Shown: positions 26,418 to 35,108 of the stretch, piece after piece | Layout of the letters: each line of letters opens with the position of its first letter | Position numbering within the stretch: position 1 is the stretch's first letter | Source: Mucilaginibacter aquariorum | Lineage (GTDB): Bacteria > Bacteroidota > Bacteroidia > Sphingobacteriales > Sphingobacteriaceae | Direction: 5' to 3' | Assembly: GCF_024498135.1 (NCBI RefSeq) | Contig: NZ_JANHOH010000002.1 | Span: 496,001 to 560,000 of the forward strand | Length of the DNA stretch: 64,000 bases | Translations under genes and position numbers: made by a program | The notes under the pieces: generated by a model | What the model was told of the DNA's origin: nothing | The model's input: the letters and a program-made list of their open reading frames with translations, nothing else | Databases searched by the model: none

Positions 26418-26987
26418 ATGCTCAAAAAGTCCTTTCTCCTTTGCCTTTTCGTCTTTATCCTTTCTATCGGCTGTAATAAAAATGAAACTCTTTATAAAGT
26501 TGTGGGTGTAAAAGATGGCGATACTTTGGTACTGTTATCGCCCGATAACCAAAGCATCACCGTAAGGCTATCAGAAATAGATTGCCCCGAAAAAAGCCAG
26601 GCGTTTGGCCAGGCGGCAAAGCAGTTTACATCCGACCTGTGTTTTGGTAAAAGGGTGAAATTGACAGGCAATCAGCACGATAGGTATGGCCGCACAGTAG
26701 GACAGGTAGAACTGGAAAACGGGGTTAACGTAAACTACGAGATCGTAAAGCAAGGCTACGCATGGCAATACCGGGCTTATTCAAAAAATATGGAACTGGC
26801 TTCATTGGAGCAGCATGCCCGCGAAAGCCACTTGGGTTTGTGGCAGGATGCTAACCCAACCCCGCCATGGAACTTTAGAAAGGAAGCTAAAACCCAGCGG
26901 GTAGAAAAGAAAGTGAAGAAAGCCAAAAGGCCATACAAAAAACGCAGGTCAAGAAAGCAGCGCGATACGGTGGCATTTGAGATTTAA
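26418..26987 (+). CDS. Thermonuclease-family (SNase-like) lipoprotein
   Basis: A 189-residue lipoprotein (lipobox LSIGC, Cys19) with a staphylococcal-nuclease fold. Key motifs are VKDGDTLVLL with the metal-binding Asp, RLSEIDCPE with the Arg and Asp equivalent to Arg35 and Asp40 of the S. aureus enzyme, and HDRYGRTVGQV with the second catalytic Arg. The tail from about residue 155 is highly basic (KKVKKAKRPYKKRRSRKQR), likely a nucleic-acid or surface-binding extension. The expected role is calcium-dependent degradation of DNA or RNA at the envelope. The TATCTTAG box just before the ATG supports this start. It stands alone in a 66-bp gap before the acylase gene. Confidence 0.92.
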   Translation: MLKKSFLLCLFVFILSIGCNKNETLYKVVGVKDGDTLVLLSPDNQSITVRLSEIDCPEKSQAFGQAAKQFTSDLCFGKRVKLTGNQHDRYGRTVGQVELENGVNVNYEIVKQGYAWQYRAYSKNMELASLEQHARESHLGLWQDANPTPPWNFRKEAKTQRVEKKVKKAKRPYKKRRSRKQRDTVAFEI

Positions 26988-27053
26988 CAACTTTTTGAAT
27001 TTGTAAAATCTTTAGGTGCGTTTTATGTAACTTGCTTGCAAATACCCAACCTA

Positions 27054-29486
27054 ATGAAAGTATTTAAAGCCATCCTTTCTATCGTATTTACCGTGGCGCT
27101 TATCTGGGCCTTACAAACAAAATTTGGCGATGTACCGCCGCTTGGCGAGTTCTTAAATCCATCAACCGGTTTCTGGCAAAATGCCGAAAGTAAGAACATC
27201 ATTCCCACAGAAAAATTAGAGCTTAAGGGCTTGCAGGGCAAAGTGACCATCAAATACGATGAGAACATGGTGCCGCATATTTTTGCAGAGAACGATCACG
27301 ACCTTTACTATGCGCAGGGATATTTAACCGCCAAAGCCCGCCTTTGGCAAATGGATATCCAAACCCGCAGCGCTGCAGGCAGGTTATCAGAAGTTGTTGG
27401 CCCTAAAGCTTTAGAACTCGACCGCTACCACCGCCGAATGGGCATGACCTATGGCGCAGAACATACACTGCAAGGCATCATGAAAGACCCGGTGATGAGC
27501 AAGGTGATCAACGCCTATAGTGATGGCGTTAACGCTTACATAAAACAACTTAAACCCGGCGGTTATCCTATTGAGTTTAAATTATTGAATTATGCGCCCG
27601 AAGAGTGGAAACCTATTAATTCGGCATACCTGTTAAAACTAATGTCGGAAACCCTGGCAGGCGGTTCTAACGAATTGGCCATGACCAACGTGCTTGATAA
27701 ATTTGGCGCACAGGTAACAAAAGATCTGTTCCCCGATTATCCAACCCGCGAGGATCCCATCATCCCCGCAGGGACAAAATGGAATTTTAAACCTTTGCCC
27801 ATACCCGCACCACCCGCCGCCTTTAAAGCGCAGATGCTGGCCAGTATGAAAGATAAGGAAAAGATAGAGGGCATTGGCAGTAATAACTGGGCGGTTAGTG
27901 GTTCAAAAACGGCAAGTGGTTACCCTATTTTAGCGAACGACCCGCACCTGGACCTCACGCTACCATCCATTTGGTATCAAATGCAAATGTCAGCCCCCGG
28001 AGTAAATGTGTATGGGGTTACCTTACCGGGCGCGCCTTGTGTTGTTATTGGTTATAACCAAAAAGTAAGCTGGGGCGTTACCAATGTAGATGCCGATATA
28101 CTGGATTGGTACCAGGTGAAATTTAAAGATGCTAACCGCAACGAATACTGGTACAACAATAAATGGAATAAGGTTAATCGCAAGGTTGAAGTGATAAAGA
28201 TACTTGGCCAAAAGCCCCAAACTGATACCGTTTTATATACGCATCATGGCCCGGTGGTATATGACAATGCCGATATGGCTAAAAAAGGTCGGATAAATGT
28301 ACCGGTGGGCAATGCCCTGCGATGGATAGCGCACGATGAAAGCGACGAGTTTAAAACCTTTTACCTGCTTAACAGGGCAAGCAATTATACCGATTATCGC
28401 GAAGCCTTAAAATATTATACCGCTCCGGCGCAGAACTTTATTTTCGCTTCCGCGGACAACGATATTGCCATTACACCAAATGGTAAATTGCCGCTGAAGT
28501 ACAAGGATCAGGGTAAATTTATTATGGATGGCGGCGATCCGGCAAACGATTGGCGCGGCTGGATCCCATTTGAGCAAAACCCTACGGTGAAAAATCCGCC
28601 GCGTGGTTTTGTAAGTTCGGCCAACCAATCATCAACAGATCAAACTTACCCGTATTATATTAACTGGAAGTTTGAGGGCTATGAACGTGGCAAGCGCATA
28701 AACGACCGCCTTACCGCCATGAGCAAAGCCACGGTTGACAGCTTGCGCCTTTTACAAATGGACGATTACAGCATCCGTGCGCAGGATATACTGCCCACTA
28801 TGGTAAAATATTTGGATGCCAGTAAATTGGATGATACGCAGCTGGCAGCCTTAGATAGCCTAAAAAAATGGGATAAATATTGTGACGCCAAATCTGTTGG
28901 GGCCAGCATTTTTAGCAGCTGGTGGATTAAGTTTTACAACTTTACCTGGCGGGATAATTTTGAGGATAAGAAAACACTGTTGTATTATCCTACAATGGAC
29001 AGGACAGAAACATTATTGATGAAAGAACCAAATTCCAAATGGTTTGATAATAAACGTACCCCAATTGTAGAAACCGCTGCCGATGTATTAAGCAGTTCTT
29101 TTAATGCCGCTGTTAACCAACTGGCAAAAGAGCATGGTAAAATTGGAGAAGGTTGGCAATGGGGTAAAGTAAAACCCTTTGAAGTTACTCACCTTGGCCA
29201 TGTGCCGGGCTTTGGTTCAGGTAATTTCGTATCGGGTGGTACAGGCTCAACTGTAAACGCGCTGATAGACGGGCACGGTCCCTCGTGGAGAATGGTGGTG
29301 CAATTGGGGCCGCAGGTAAAGGGTTATGGTATTATCCCCGGCGGGCAGTCTGGTAACCCGGGCAGTTTTTATTATGACGATATGTTAAAAACCTGGCAGG
29401 ATGGTAAGCTAAAAGAATTGCTGTTCCTGCAATCGGCCACAGAAACATCGCCCCGAATTAAAAAGACGTTAACCTTAAGCAAATAA
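27054..29486 (+). CDS. Penicillin acylase-family (Ntn hydrolase) protein
   Basis: An 810-residue precursor of an N-terminal nucleophile hydrolase. An N-terminal hydrophobic segment (ILSIVFTVALIWAL) directs export. The alpha-chain part starts with VTIKYDENMVPHIFAENDHDLYYAQGYLTAKARLWQMD. Autocleavage should occur before Ser276 in IGSNNWAVSG, which becomes the nucleophile of the beta chain; DPHLDLTLPSIWYQ follows as in the family. The substrate could be an acyl-homoserine lactone, a cyclic lipopeptide or a beta-lactam side chain; sequence does not decide. ATG at 27054 is favoured over the in-frame TTG at 27036. A small membrane protein gene follows after 4 bp and is likely cotranscribed. Confidence 0.93.
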   Translation: MKVFKAILSIVFTVALIWALQTKFGDVPPLGEFLNPSTGFWQNAESKNIIPTEKLELKGLQGKVTIKYDENMVPHIFAENDHDLYYAQGYLTAKARLWQMDIQTRSAAGRLSEVVGPKALELDRYHRRMGMTYGAEHTLQGIMKDPVMSKVINAYSDGVNAYIKQLKPGGYPIEFKLLNYAPEEWKPINSAYLLKLMSETLAGGSNELAMTNVLDKFGAQVTKDLFPDYPTREDPIIPAGTKWNFKPLPIPAPPAAFKAQMLASMKDKEKIEGIGSNNWAVSGSKTASGYPILANDPHLDLTLPSIWYQMQMSAPGVNVYGVTLPGAPCVVIGYNQKVSWGVTNVDADILDWYQVKFKDANRNEYWYNNKWNKVNRKVEVIKILGQKPQTDTVLYTHHGPVVYDNADMAKKGRINVPVGNALRWIAHDESDEFKTFYLLNRASNYTDYREALKYYTAPAQNFIFASADNDIAITPNGKLPLKYKDQGKFIMDGGDPANDWRGWIPFEQNPTVKNPPRGFVSSANQSSTDQTYPYYINWKFEGYERGKRINDRLTAMSKATVDSLRLLQMDDYSIRAQDILPTMVKYLDASKLDDTQLAALDSLKKWDKYCDAKSVGASIFSSWWIKFYNFTWRDNFEDKKTLLYYPTMDRTETLLMKEPNSKWFDNKRTPIVETAADVLSSSFNAAVNQLAKEHGKIGEGWQWGKVKPFEVTHLGHVPGFGSGNFVSGGTGSTVNALIDGHGPSWRMVVQLGPQVKGYGIIPGGQSGNPGSFYYDDMLKTWQDGKLKELLFLQSATETSPRIKKTLTLSK

Positions 29487-29490
29487 ACTT

Positions 29491-29838
29491 ATGCTGTTCC
29501 CTGTAATATTGTTATTGGCATTTATAAGCGGTTACCTTTTCCCGTGGTGGGTGGGTTGTATACTGGCCTTTGGCGCCGCCCTCATCTTCGGCAAAAGATC
29601 AAGCTGGGCATTTTGGTCGGGCTTTGCGGGTTTGTCATTGGCCTGGATAGCGTTGGCCTTATTAAAAAGCTTCCCTAACGAACATATACTGGCTACACGC
29701 GTGGCACATATGTTTCATTTACCAAACTGGGGTTTGTTGCTGGCTGTAACCGCTTTAATTGGCGGCTTGGCGGGCAGTATGTCGGCGTTGTCGGGTTGGT
29801 TGGTTAAGAGGGCATTTGAGAGAGAAAAAACCACATAA
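29491..29838 (+). CDS. Small membrane protein of unknown function
   Basis: A 115-residue protein with about four hydrophobic helices (VILLLAFISGYLFPWWVG, GCILAFGAALIFG, SGFAGLSLAWIALALL, WGLLLAVTALIGGLAGSMSA) and a basic C-terminus (RAFEREKTT). It resembles small conserved Bacteroidota integral membrane proteins but I cannot name it. The gene starts 4 bp after the acylase stop, and the next gene starts 2 bp after its own, so it is the middle member of a tight three-gene run. A stabilising or accessory role for the acylase is possible but unsupported by motifs. Confidence 0.75.
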   Translation: MLFPVILLLAFISGYLFPWWVGCILAFGAALIFGKRSSWAFWSGFAGLSLAWIALALLKSFPNEHILATRVAHMFHLPNWGLLLAVTALIGGLAGSMSALSGWLVKRAFEREKTT

Positions 29839-29840
29839 GC

Positions 29841-30716
29841 ATGCTAACGGAAAAACAAATACTGTCTAACCTTGATGATACTTACAAATTTGGAGATTAT
29901 TTTCAATTTATTCAGCTCGGACATCCTTATTCATGCCTGATAGATAGTCGATTAAATGTTTTTCGGGGCGATGATGACAGGTGGGCAATTGCTGCAGAGC
30001 GGTTAGGTTATAATGAACGGGCAAGCGAAATTGAACTTGAAATTTATTATTACGGCAATTGCCTGGTAAATTTGGAAGAGTATAATAACCAGCAAACTAA
30101 TTATTACACCTTACGCAATATTGATTCTGATAGTTTTTTTAAAACCACAGATGGGCCAGACCTACTTCCCGATGCAAAATACTGGTTGCTAAAAAGCGAG
30201 AAAGTTAACTTATCTGTTGATGTGTCAACTTATGCGGTTAATGGAATAAAATTAAAAGAGTACGAGCCCGGTCAAATTGGTGTTGAAGATGCAGCCAGAT
30301 TGGCTGTTATTTCGCAAGGCGATCTGTTTAGAGCGAGTGATGACGAACTTAATAAATCTCTTCCCACAGGTTTAAAAAAAATTTTAGTGTTAAATGAATG
30401 GCATCATAAAGACTTTTTAGAGGTAAACCATCCCGTAATATCAGATGAGCATTTAAAATACACTTACGAGTATAATAAAGAACTTAACGGAAGTGTGGCG
30501 GATGTGGACTTTGAGACATTTGCTAAGTTGTTACGACAACAGGAACAGCGCACGGCAAATAGCAATAAACGCAATAGAAATAAAAAAAGGCCGGGTTCTT
30601 ATGAGACATGGAAACAAATAGCCAAAGTAATTATTACAGGAAATACTTCATTTTATGAACCTACATTACCGGCAAATACGCATTGGAAAAACTGGCCCGA
30701 TTCAGGGAGTTTATAA
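29841..30716 (+). CDS. Uncharacterised soluble protein
   Basis: A 291-residue acidic cytoplasmic-type protein with no signal peptide. Features include a tyrosine-rich strand region (ELEIYYYGNCLVNLEEYNNQQTNYYTL), an acidic central part, and a basic C-terminal stretch (QEQRTANSNKRNRNKKRPGSYETWKQIAKVI). It looks like the conserved but unstudied proteins sometimes found with polymorphic-toxin immunity genes, but no diagnostic motif supports that here. Codon use appears more A+T-rich than the acylase before it, which may indicate separate origin. It starts 2 bp after the membrane protein stop. Confidence 0.72.
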   Translation: MLTEKQILSNLDDTYKFGDYFQFIQLGHPYSCLIDSRLNVFRGDDDRWAIAAERLGYNERASEIELEIYYYGNCLVNLEEYNNQQTNYYTLRNIDSDSFFKTTDGPDLLPDAKYWLLKSEKVNLSVDVSTYAVNGIKLKEYEPGQIGVEDAARLAVISQGDLFRASDDELNKSLPTGLKKILVLNEWHHKDFLEVNHPVISDEHLKYTYEYNKELNGSVADVDFETFAKLLRQQEQRTANSNKRNRNKKRPGSYETWKQIAKVIITGNTSFYEPTLPANTHWKNWPDSGSL

Positions 30717-30779
30717 TTTCCATCCTCGTTAATGTTGTCCCCAACTACCCGTTACGCATCAGCACAAATTATTAATCAA

Positions 30780-31130
30780 ATGAACACGCAAAATTTAACC
30801 ATAATTGATATTACCAAAGAGGCCATAACAAACGAGGCATACAAAAATATACCTGTTGCCAAAGTGAATGATCATGTTGTTAGAATGGGCGTAATGACGG
30901 AGCCTTATTTTTGGCATTTGCACCCGGAATCTGATGAGAGTTTTTTAGTGATTGAAGGCTCCTTATTTATTGATCTGGAAGACAGAACTGTTGAGTTGTT
31001 TCCCAATCAGTTATTTACCATACCCAAAAACGTGATCCATCGCACCAGGCCAAATGGGGATAGATCTGTTAACCTCACCTTTGAAAGCAGCAATATGACA
31101 ACAGTGAGGGTTGAGAATTTGAGCACCTAA
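30780..31130 (+). CDS. Cupin-domain protein
   Basis: A 116-residue single-cupin protein. The first cupin motif is HLHPESDESFLVIEGSLFIDLED, with the expected two histidines and a glutamate as metal ligands, and the second motif is FTIPKNVIHRTRP, with a third histidine. This is the usual small conserved-barrel fold that binds a metal and a small molecule; substrate unknown. ATG at 30780 (MNTQNLTIIDITKEA) is preferred to an in-frame ATG at 30732 because the upstream 16 codons look like leader. It lies alone between the unknown protein and a convergent membrane protein. Confidence 0.85.
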   Translation: MNTQNLTIIDITKEAITNEAYKNIPVAKVNDHVVRMGVMTEPYFWHLHPESDESFLVIEGSLFIDLEDRTVELFPNQLFTIPKNVIHRTRPNGDRSVNLTFESSNMTTVRVENLST

Positions 31131-31154
31131 AATATTGACCAAGTAAACGCTATA

Positions 31155-31481
31155 TTACCTGTTAAAGTATATCGTATCTTTTGAGTTCCTCCTAATCAGC
31201 ATTAATCTATTATCACCCTTGTACTTTATAAGCGTGTCGCCAATATGAATTTTGGTCCCAACATTCCATATCATGTGAAAAGCATTATATTCTTTTCTAT
31301 CTATTGTAAATATTGGGCGATATTGAGGACTGTATTTAATGGTTTGAACCGGCCCATTAAATTGCCATTCAACAGTTTCTTTTCGCGCATGTCTTAAAGC
31401 AATAGGTGTACCTATTGCCATTGCTATTAATAGGATTAAACCGCTAAATTTCCAAGGAATCTTATTTATTAAAAGTGTCAT
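31155..31481 (-). CDS. Small membrane-anchored protein of unknown function
   Basis: A 108-residue protein with one N-terminal helix (FSGLILLIAMAIGTPIAL) and a soluble beta-rich domain (VEWQFNGPVQTIKYSPQYRPIFTIDRKEYNAFH...IHIGDTLIKYKGDNRLMLIRR). The segment IHIGDTLIKYKGDNRLMLIR resembles short Bacteroidota proteins of unknown role. ATG at 31481 is preferred; an upstream TTG would add six residues. It converges on the cupin gene and is divergent from the ECF sigma gene about 160 bp away. No function assigned. Confidence 0.72.
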   Translation of the reverse strand: MTLLINKIPWKFSGLILLIAMAIGTPIALRHARKETVEWQFNGPVQTIKYSPQYRPIFTIDRKEYNAFHMIWNVGTKIHIGDTLIKYKGDNRLMLIRRNSKDTIYFNR

Positions 31482-31640
31482 TGGGTATAAAGTAACCAAA
31501 CCAATAAATTAAAAACTATTTGGTTGACTAATGTAAATAAAAAGCTCTGGTAACCATCAATGCGCTTCCCGAAAAACTTTTTTATATTGTTTGTGATTAT
31601 TCGCCCCCTTTAGCGAATAATGGTGTAAATAATAATCGCA

Positions 31641-32141
31641 ATGAGTTTGCAGGCAAACAAAGACCAGTTTTTACACCTTATACAGCACAATAAAAAGCTC
31701 ATTTTTAAAGTATGCAATACCTATTGCAGCGACCCCGAAGACCGTAAGGACCTGGTTCAGGAAGTGATCATTCAGCTTTGGCGCTCATATGCCAATTACA
31801 ACAACAAGTACAAGCTATCTACCTGGATGTACCGCATCGCGCTTAATACTGCCATCTCTTTTTATCGCTCCAATAAAAAACACAGCCAAACTTCACCCAT
31901 CAGCGATTTTATACTGGAGATCCCCGAGGACGCAAGCTCTCATGATCTGGATGATAAGGTTATGCAGTTATACCAGTTCATTAATCAGTTAAACAAGCTG
32001 GATAAAGCCCTGATGATACTTTATCTGGATAATAACAGCTATAAAGATATGGCCGAAATATTAGGCATCAGCGAAACCAATGTGGCAACCAAAATAAGCA
32101 GAATTAAACAACATCTTAAACAACAATTTATACATCAATAA
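31641..32141 (+). CDS. ECF-type RNA polymerase sigma factor
   Basis: A 166-residue sigma-70 family factor with only regions 2 and 4. Region 2 contains DRKDLVQEVIIQLWRSYANYN and STWMYRIALNTAISFYR, which contact core polymerase and the -10 element. Region 4 is LDKALMILYLDNNSYKDMAEILGISETNVATKISRIK, the helix-turn-helix for the -35 element. It would direct a small stress or envelope regulon. The following membrane protein gene begins one base after the stop codon, a usual layout for an anti-sigma partner. The start codon is well supported by the family N-terminus. Confidence 0.94.
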   Translation: MSLQANKDQFLHLIQHNKKLIFKVCNTYCSDPEDRKDLVQEVIIQLWRSYANYNNKYKLSTWMYRIALNTAISFYRSNKKHSQTSPISDFILEIPEDASSHDLDDKVMQLYQFINQLNKLDKALMILYLDNNSYKDMAEILGISETNVATKISRIKQHLKQQFIHQ

Positions 32142-32142
32142 A

Positions 32143-32814
32143 ATGGAATTACAAGAATTAAAAGACATCTGGAGCGAGTACGACCGCAAGCTTGACAGAA
32201 ACCTGCAGTTGAATATGCAGTTATTAAAACAACTAAACCTTGATAAAGCAAAAAATAAGCTAAACCGGTTATTATGGTTTAAAGGGATAGAAGTGGCGGT
32301 ATTCATACTGATAGCCCTTTGCATGGGTAGCTTTATCGCTAATAATTGGCCCGCTTTGCAATTTACCATACCGGGCTTGATTTTAGCCGCGATATTAATT
32401 ATGTGGATCATATCTGTAGTAAAGCAATTAGCCATTATTGCCGATCTGCAGATGGGTTATGCCGATGCTATTGCACCTGTTCAAAAGAAAATAGAGCGAC
32501 TGAAACTGCACATCGTAAACTATACAAAATACTCGTTTGTGCTTTTACCACTTTACCCGGTAATGATGCTGGTTGCCGGCAAAGCATTTTTACATGTGGA
32601 CTTTTTTGCAGCACAACACAGGTTATATTTCCTGTCGAACGTGGCAGTAGGCCTGGTTTTAATACCCGCAGCATTGTGGTTTTTTAAACTGCTCAGCGCA
32701 AAAAATATTAGCGAAAGCGTGAGTAAAAACCTGCTGGTAGGCACTGGTTGGCGGCAGGCAGATTCGGCACATAGCTTTTTAAACGAAATAGAAAAATTTG
32801 AAAAGGAAGCATAA
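32143..32814 (+). CDS. Probable membrane anti-sigma factor
   Basis: A 223-residue protein with a cytoplasmic N-terminal segment (ELQELKDIWSEYDRKLDRNLQLNMQLLK) and about four membrane helices (FKGIEVAVFILIALCMGSFIA, LQFTIPGLILAAILIMWIISVV, SFVLLPLYPVMMLVAG, LSNVAVGLVLIPAALWFF). Start one base after the ECF sigma stop implies cotranscription and translational coupling. No zinc-binding HxxxCxxC anti-sigma motif is present, so the inhibitory role is inferred from position and topology only. A strong terminator follows. Alternatively it is a membrane protein regulated by the sigma factor. Confidence 0.8.
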   Translation: MELQELKDIWSEYDRKLDRNLQLNMQLLKQLNLDKAKNKLNRLLWFKGIEVAVFILIALCMGSFIANNWPALQFTIPGLILAAILIMWIISVVKQLAIIADLQMGYADAIAPVQKKIERLKLHIVNYTKYSFVLLPLYPVMMLVAGKAFLHVDFFAAQHRLYFLSNVAVGLVLIPAALWFFKLLSAKNISESVSKNLLVGTGWRQADSAHSFLNEIEKFEKEA

Positions 32815-32815
32815 T

Positions 32816-32852
32816 AAAAATCCCCTGCCATTATCTGACAGGGGATTTTTGT
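32816..32852. terminator. Terminator after ECF sigma operon
   Basis: Stem AAAAATCCCCTG / CAGGGGATTTTT (12 bp) with an 11-nt loop, A- and T-rich flanks, so it can also serve the convergent SYLF gene. Confidence 0.92.
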
Positions 32853-32868
32853 TAAATCTGTTTTTAAA

Positions 32869-33543
32869 TTACAATGCCTTCAAAGCTGCTTTTAACGCTG
32901 TAACGGCTTCGCTTTTATCTGTCGATCTTGCAAAAAGATCGGCAGAGGCAGAGCTATCACCATAGTAAGAAGCATTAGCGCTTTTGTTAATAGCCAGGTT
33001 TGAACCGTTTATGCTGATACCGGCAAACAAACCTTTACTGCGCGAGTAAGAATAAACTTCTGCCTGTAGTTTGTAATCGGTGCTGGCGGTAGAGCTTCGG
33101 CCAACCGGGCCTGCTGCTGCAGATACATCACCACCAATAGTAAAATCGCCGTTTTCAACTTTAGCCAGTACGCCTTTATTGCGGAAAACCAAAACCATAT
33201 CAACAGATTGTACGCCTATTTGGAAGCCGATACTGCCACCTGTTAAGGTTATAAATACAGGGTCGCTCCATTGGCCGTTTTCCAGTTTAACCATAGCAAC
33301 GCCTTGCCCGCGTTTGCCGCCGATACCAAAACCGGCATTGATCAGTTTTGGAATAATAACAATACCCTCATACTCTTCAATCAGCTGATGCGGGATGCTT
33401 TCTTTCATTTTACTAAACTCTTTTAAAACCTTGGTAGCATCGTTTATTTTGGCGGTGCCTTTATCGTCAACAGGCTTTGCTGATGCAAGTATAAAAAACG
33501 CGCTCAGCAGCAGGGGGAAGCTTAAAAATTTTAATGTTTTCAT
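32869..33543 (-). CDS. SYLF-domain (YSC84-like) exported lipid-binding protein
   Basis: A 224-residue exported protein with a signal peptide (LLLSAFFILASA). The SYLF domain spans about residues 45-205, with EGIVIIPKLINAGFGIGGKRGQG, GGSIGFQIGVQSVDMVLVF and the AAAGPVGRSSTA...EVYSYSRSKGLFAGISINGS segments that define the family. In eukaryotes the domain binds phosphoinositides; in bacteria the role is unknown and is often annotated as lipid-binding or stress-related. It converges on the sigma operon and stands alone. Start codon and length agree with bacterial homologues. Confidence 0.93.
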   Translation of the reverse strand: MKTLKFLSFPLLLSAFFILASAKPVDDKGTAKINDATKVLKEFSKMKESIPHQLIEEYEGIVIIPKLINAGFGIGGKRGQGVAMVKLENGQWSDPVFITLTGGSIGFQIGVQSVDMVLVFRNKGVLAKVENGDFTIGGDVSAAAGPVGRSSTASTDYKLQAEVYSYSRSKGLFAGISINGSNLAINKSANASYYGDSSASADLFARSTDKSEAVTALKAALKAL

Positions 33544-33631
33544 GGGATAGATATATTATGATTGTATTATTTATACAAGCAAATATAACTCCAAAATGAA
33601 ATATTTATTTCGGTCTTACTGCAGGTGATTG

Positions 33632-34111
33632 TCAAAATCTTTCAATTTTACATATAAAGCAGCAGGCCTGTGCGTTACGCGCATGCAGGTATTCAATATC
33701 TGCCCGTTGGTCAAATATTGTTGTTATCAGTTCATCAACATCGTTATCGCCCACGGTTTCTGTTAAAACCATCATTTGTTGTTTATTGTAGCCAATAAGT
33801 GTTAATGGGAAACTCTTTTTATTGGCCTTTATCTCTGGCGGGAAACGGTGAACATCGCTATATTCTTCCACGTCATCCCCATTTATAAATACCGGGCCGG
33901 GTTGGTTGTAAGCATTTTCGATATCAAAAGGCGAGTGCTTAAACAAAAGGCGTTTATCAACTCCTTTTTTAAACGGTTTTAACGATACCCTACATGGGCC
34001 AAGGCCGGTAGCTAATTGTTCAATAACCGGGTTGCCAAAATCATCAACCCTTGTTGATCTTATTTTTTGCACGAATGATTTTGAAAGCGGTACAATTTTA
34101 AATGTGTTCAT
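33632..34111 (-). CDS. DUF1203-family protein
   Basis: A 159-residue soluble protein that matches my memory of DUF1203: the N-terminal block FGNPVIEQLATGLGPCRVSLKPFKKGVDKRLL, the central GPVFINGDDVEEYSDVHRFPPEI segment, and the C-terminal DIEYLHARNAQACCFICKI. The role is unknown. The gene is separated from its neighbours by more than 85 bp on each side and has no evident operon. Start at 34111 gives the expected family length. Confidence 0.82.
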   Translation of the reverse strand: MNTFKIVPLSKSFVQKIRSTRVDDFGNPVIEQLATGLGPCRVSLKPFKKGVDKRLLFKHSPFDIENAYNQPGPVFINGDDVEEYSDVHRFPPEIKANKKSFPLTLIGYNKQQMMVLTETVGDNDVDELITTIFDQRADIEYLHARNAQACCFICKIERF

Positions 34112-34345
34112 GATATTTTTATTTTCTTCAAATCTCCGCCAAATTCACCTCCGGCAAAACCCGATACTTGCGCACTTAATTAATTAACCTGTTGCGCCGT
34201 TTATCCGGCGGGTGCTTTGCATGGTTGACCTAAATACTTTTGAGAGTTATAAATTTAATTTCAACCTTTGAGTTAATACTGGTATTAACAACTATAATAA
34301 ACAGGCTTATCACGCAGGGCGATGATATGGTCAATGAAAGAAATC

Positions 34346-35011
34346 ATGAAACTTCTTCTCACTTCCGCAGGCATCAGTAACACAAGCATCCGTAACGCAC
34401 TGGTTGAACTTCTGGGCAAACCGATTGCCGAGGCGAGCGCTCTTTTCATACCTACTGCGATATACGCCATACCTAACGGTGCTGACCTATCACGTAGAGT
34501 AATTCGCGGATCATTGGGTGACCCTTTCTGCGAGTTAGGGTGGAAGTCGCTGGGAGTGCTGGAGCTAACGGCCTTACCCAGCATCAAACAAGAACTTTGG
34601 GTTCCTATGCTCCGGGAAACTGACGCCTTGCTGGTTGGGGGCGGCGATTGCCAGTATCTGTGCTATTGGATGCAGCAGTCTGGCCTTGCAGATCTGTTGC
34701 CATACCTATTGCAGAAGACGGTCTACGTAGGCCTAAGCGCCGGTAGTATGATCATGACCCGCTTTGGAACCACCTATGGTAACCATACTCTGCCGGCAGA
34801 AAGCGACAAGTCGTTGGGGCTGGTTGATTTTGCACTTCATCCGCATCTGGATCATGAGTGGCTTCCGGATAACTCTCTGGCCAGCCTGGAAAAATTGGCC
34901 GCTACGCTACCCGTGTCGTCATACGCGATTGATGACCAGACCGCCATTAAAGTTACCGACGGCACCGTCGAAGTTATCTCCGAGGGCTATTGGAAGCTGT
35001 TTACACACTAA
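34346..35011 (+). CDS. Peptidase E-like protein (family S51), high G+C
   Basis: A 221-residue protein of the peptidase E / cyanophycinase family. The nucleophile motif GLSAGSM (VYVGLSAGSMIMT) is present, as are the GGGDCQYLCYWMQ loop and the C-terminal HPHLDHEW segment. The family cleaves dipeptides with N-terminal Asp or hydrolyses cyanophycin. Two in-frame ATGs at 34322 and 34334 precede the chosen one; KLLLTSAGISN is the typical first strand, so 34346 is favoured. Two sampled lines of the gene count to 58% G+C, well above the roughly 40% of its neighbours, and codon choice differs, suggesting relatively recent acquisition. No mobile element borders it. Confidence 0.85.
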   Translation: MKLLLTSAGISNTSIRNALVELLGKPIAEASALFIPTAIYAIPNGADLSRRVIRGSLGDPFCELGWKSLGVLELTALPSIKQELWVPMLRETDALLVGGGDCQYLCYWMQQSGLADLLPYLLQKTVYVGLSAGSMIMTRFGTTYGNHTLPAESDKSLGLVDFALHPHLDHEWLPDNSLASLEKLAATLPVSSYAIDDQTAIKVTDGTVEVISEGYWKLFTH

Positions 35012-35094
35012 ACGCATTACCAAGTTGCAAAACGGTTAAGTTACATTTTACATTCATCTGCAATTTGCATATCTGCACATCTGCATATTCGCAT

Positions 35095-35102
35095 TATCTT
35101 TG
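35095..35102 (+). promoter_or_regulatory. -7 box next to LuxE-like start codon
   Basis: TATCTTTG, an exact TAnnTTTG match, with the ATG at 35109 six bases later, so the mRNA should have almost no leader. Confidence 0.5.
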
Positions 35103-35108
35103 CTTTGT

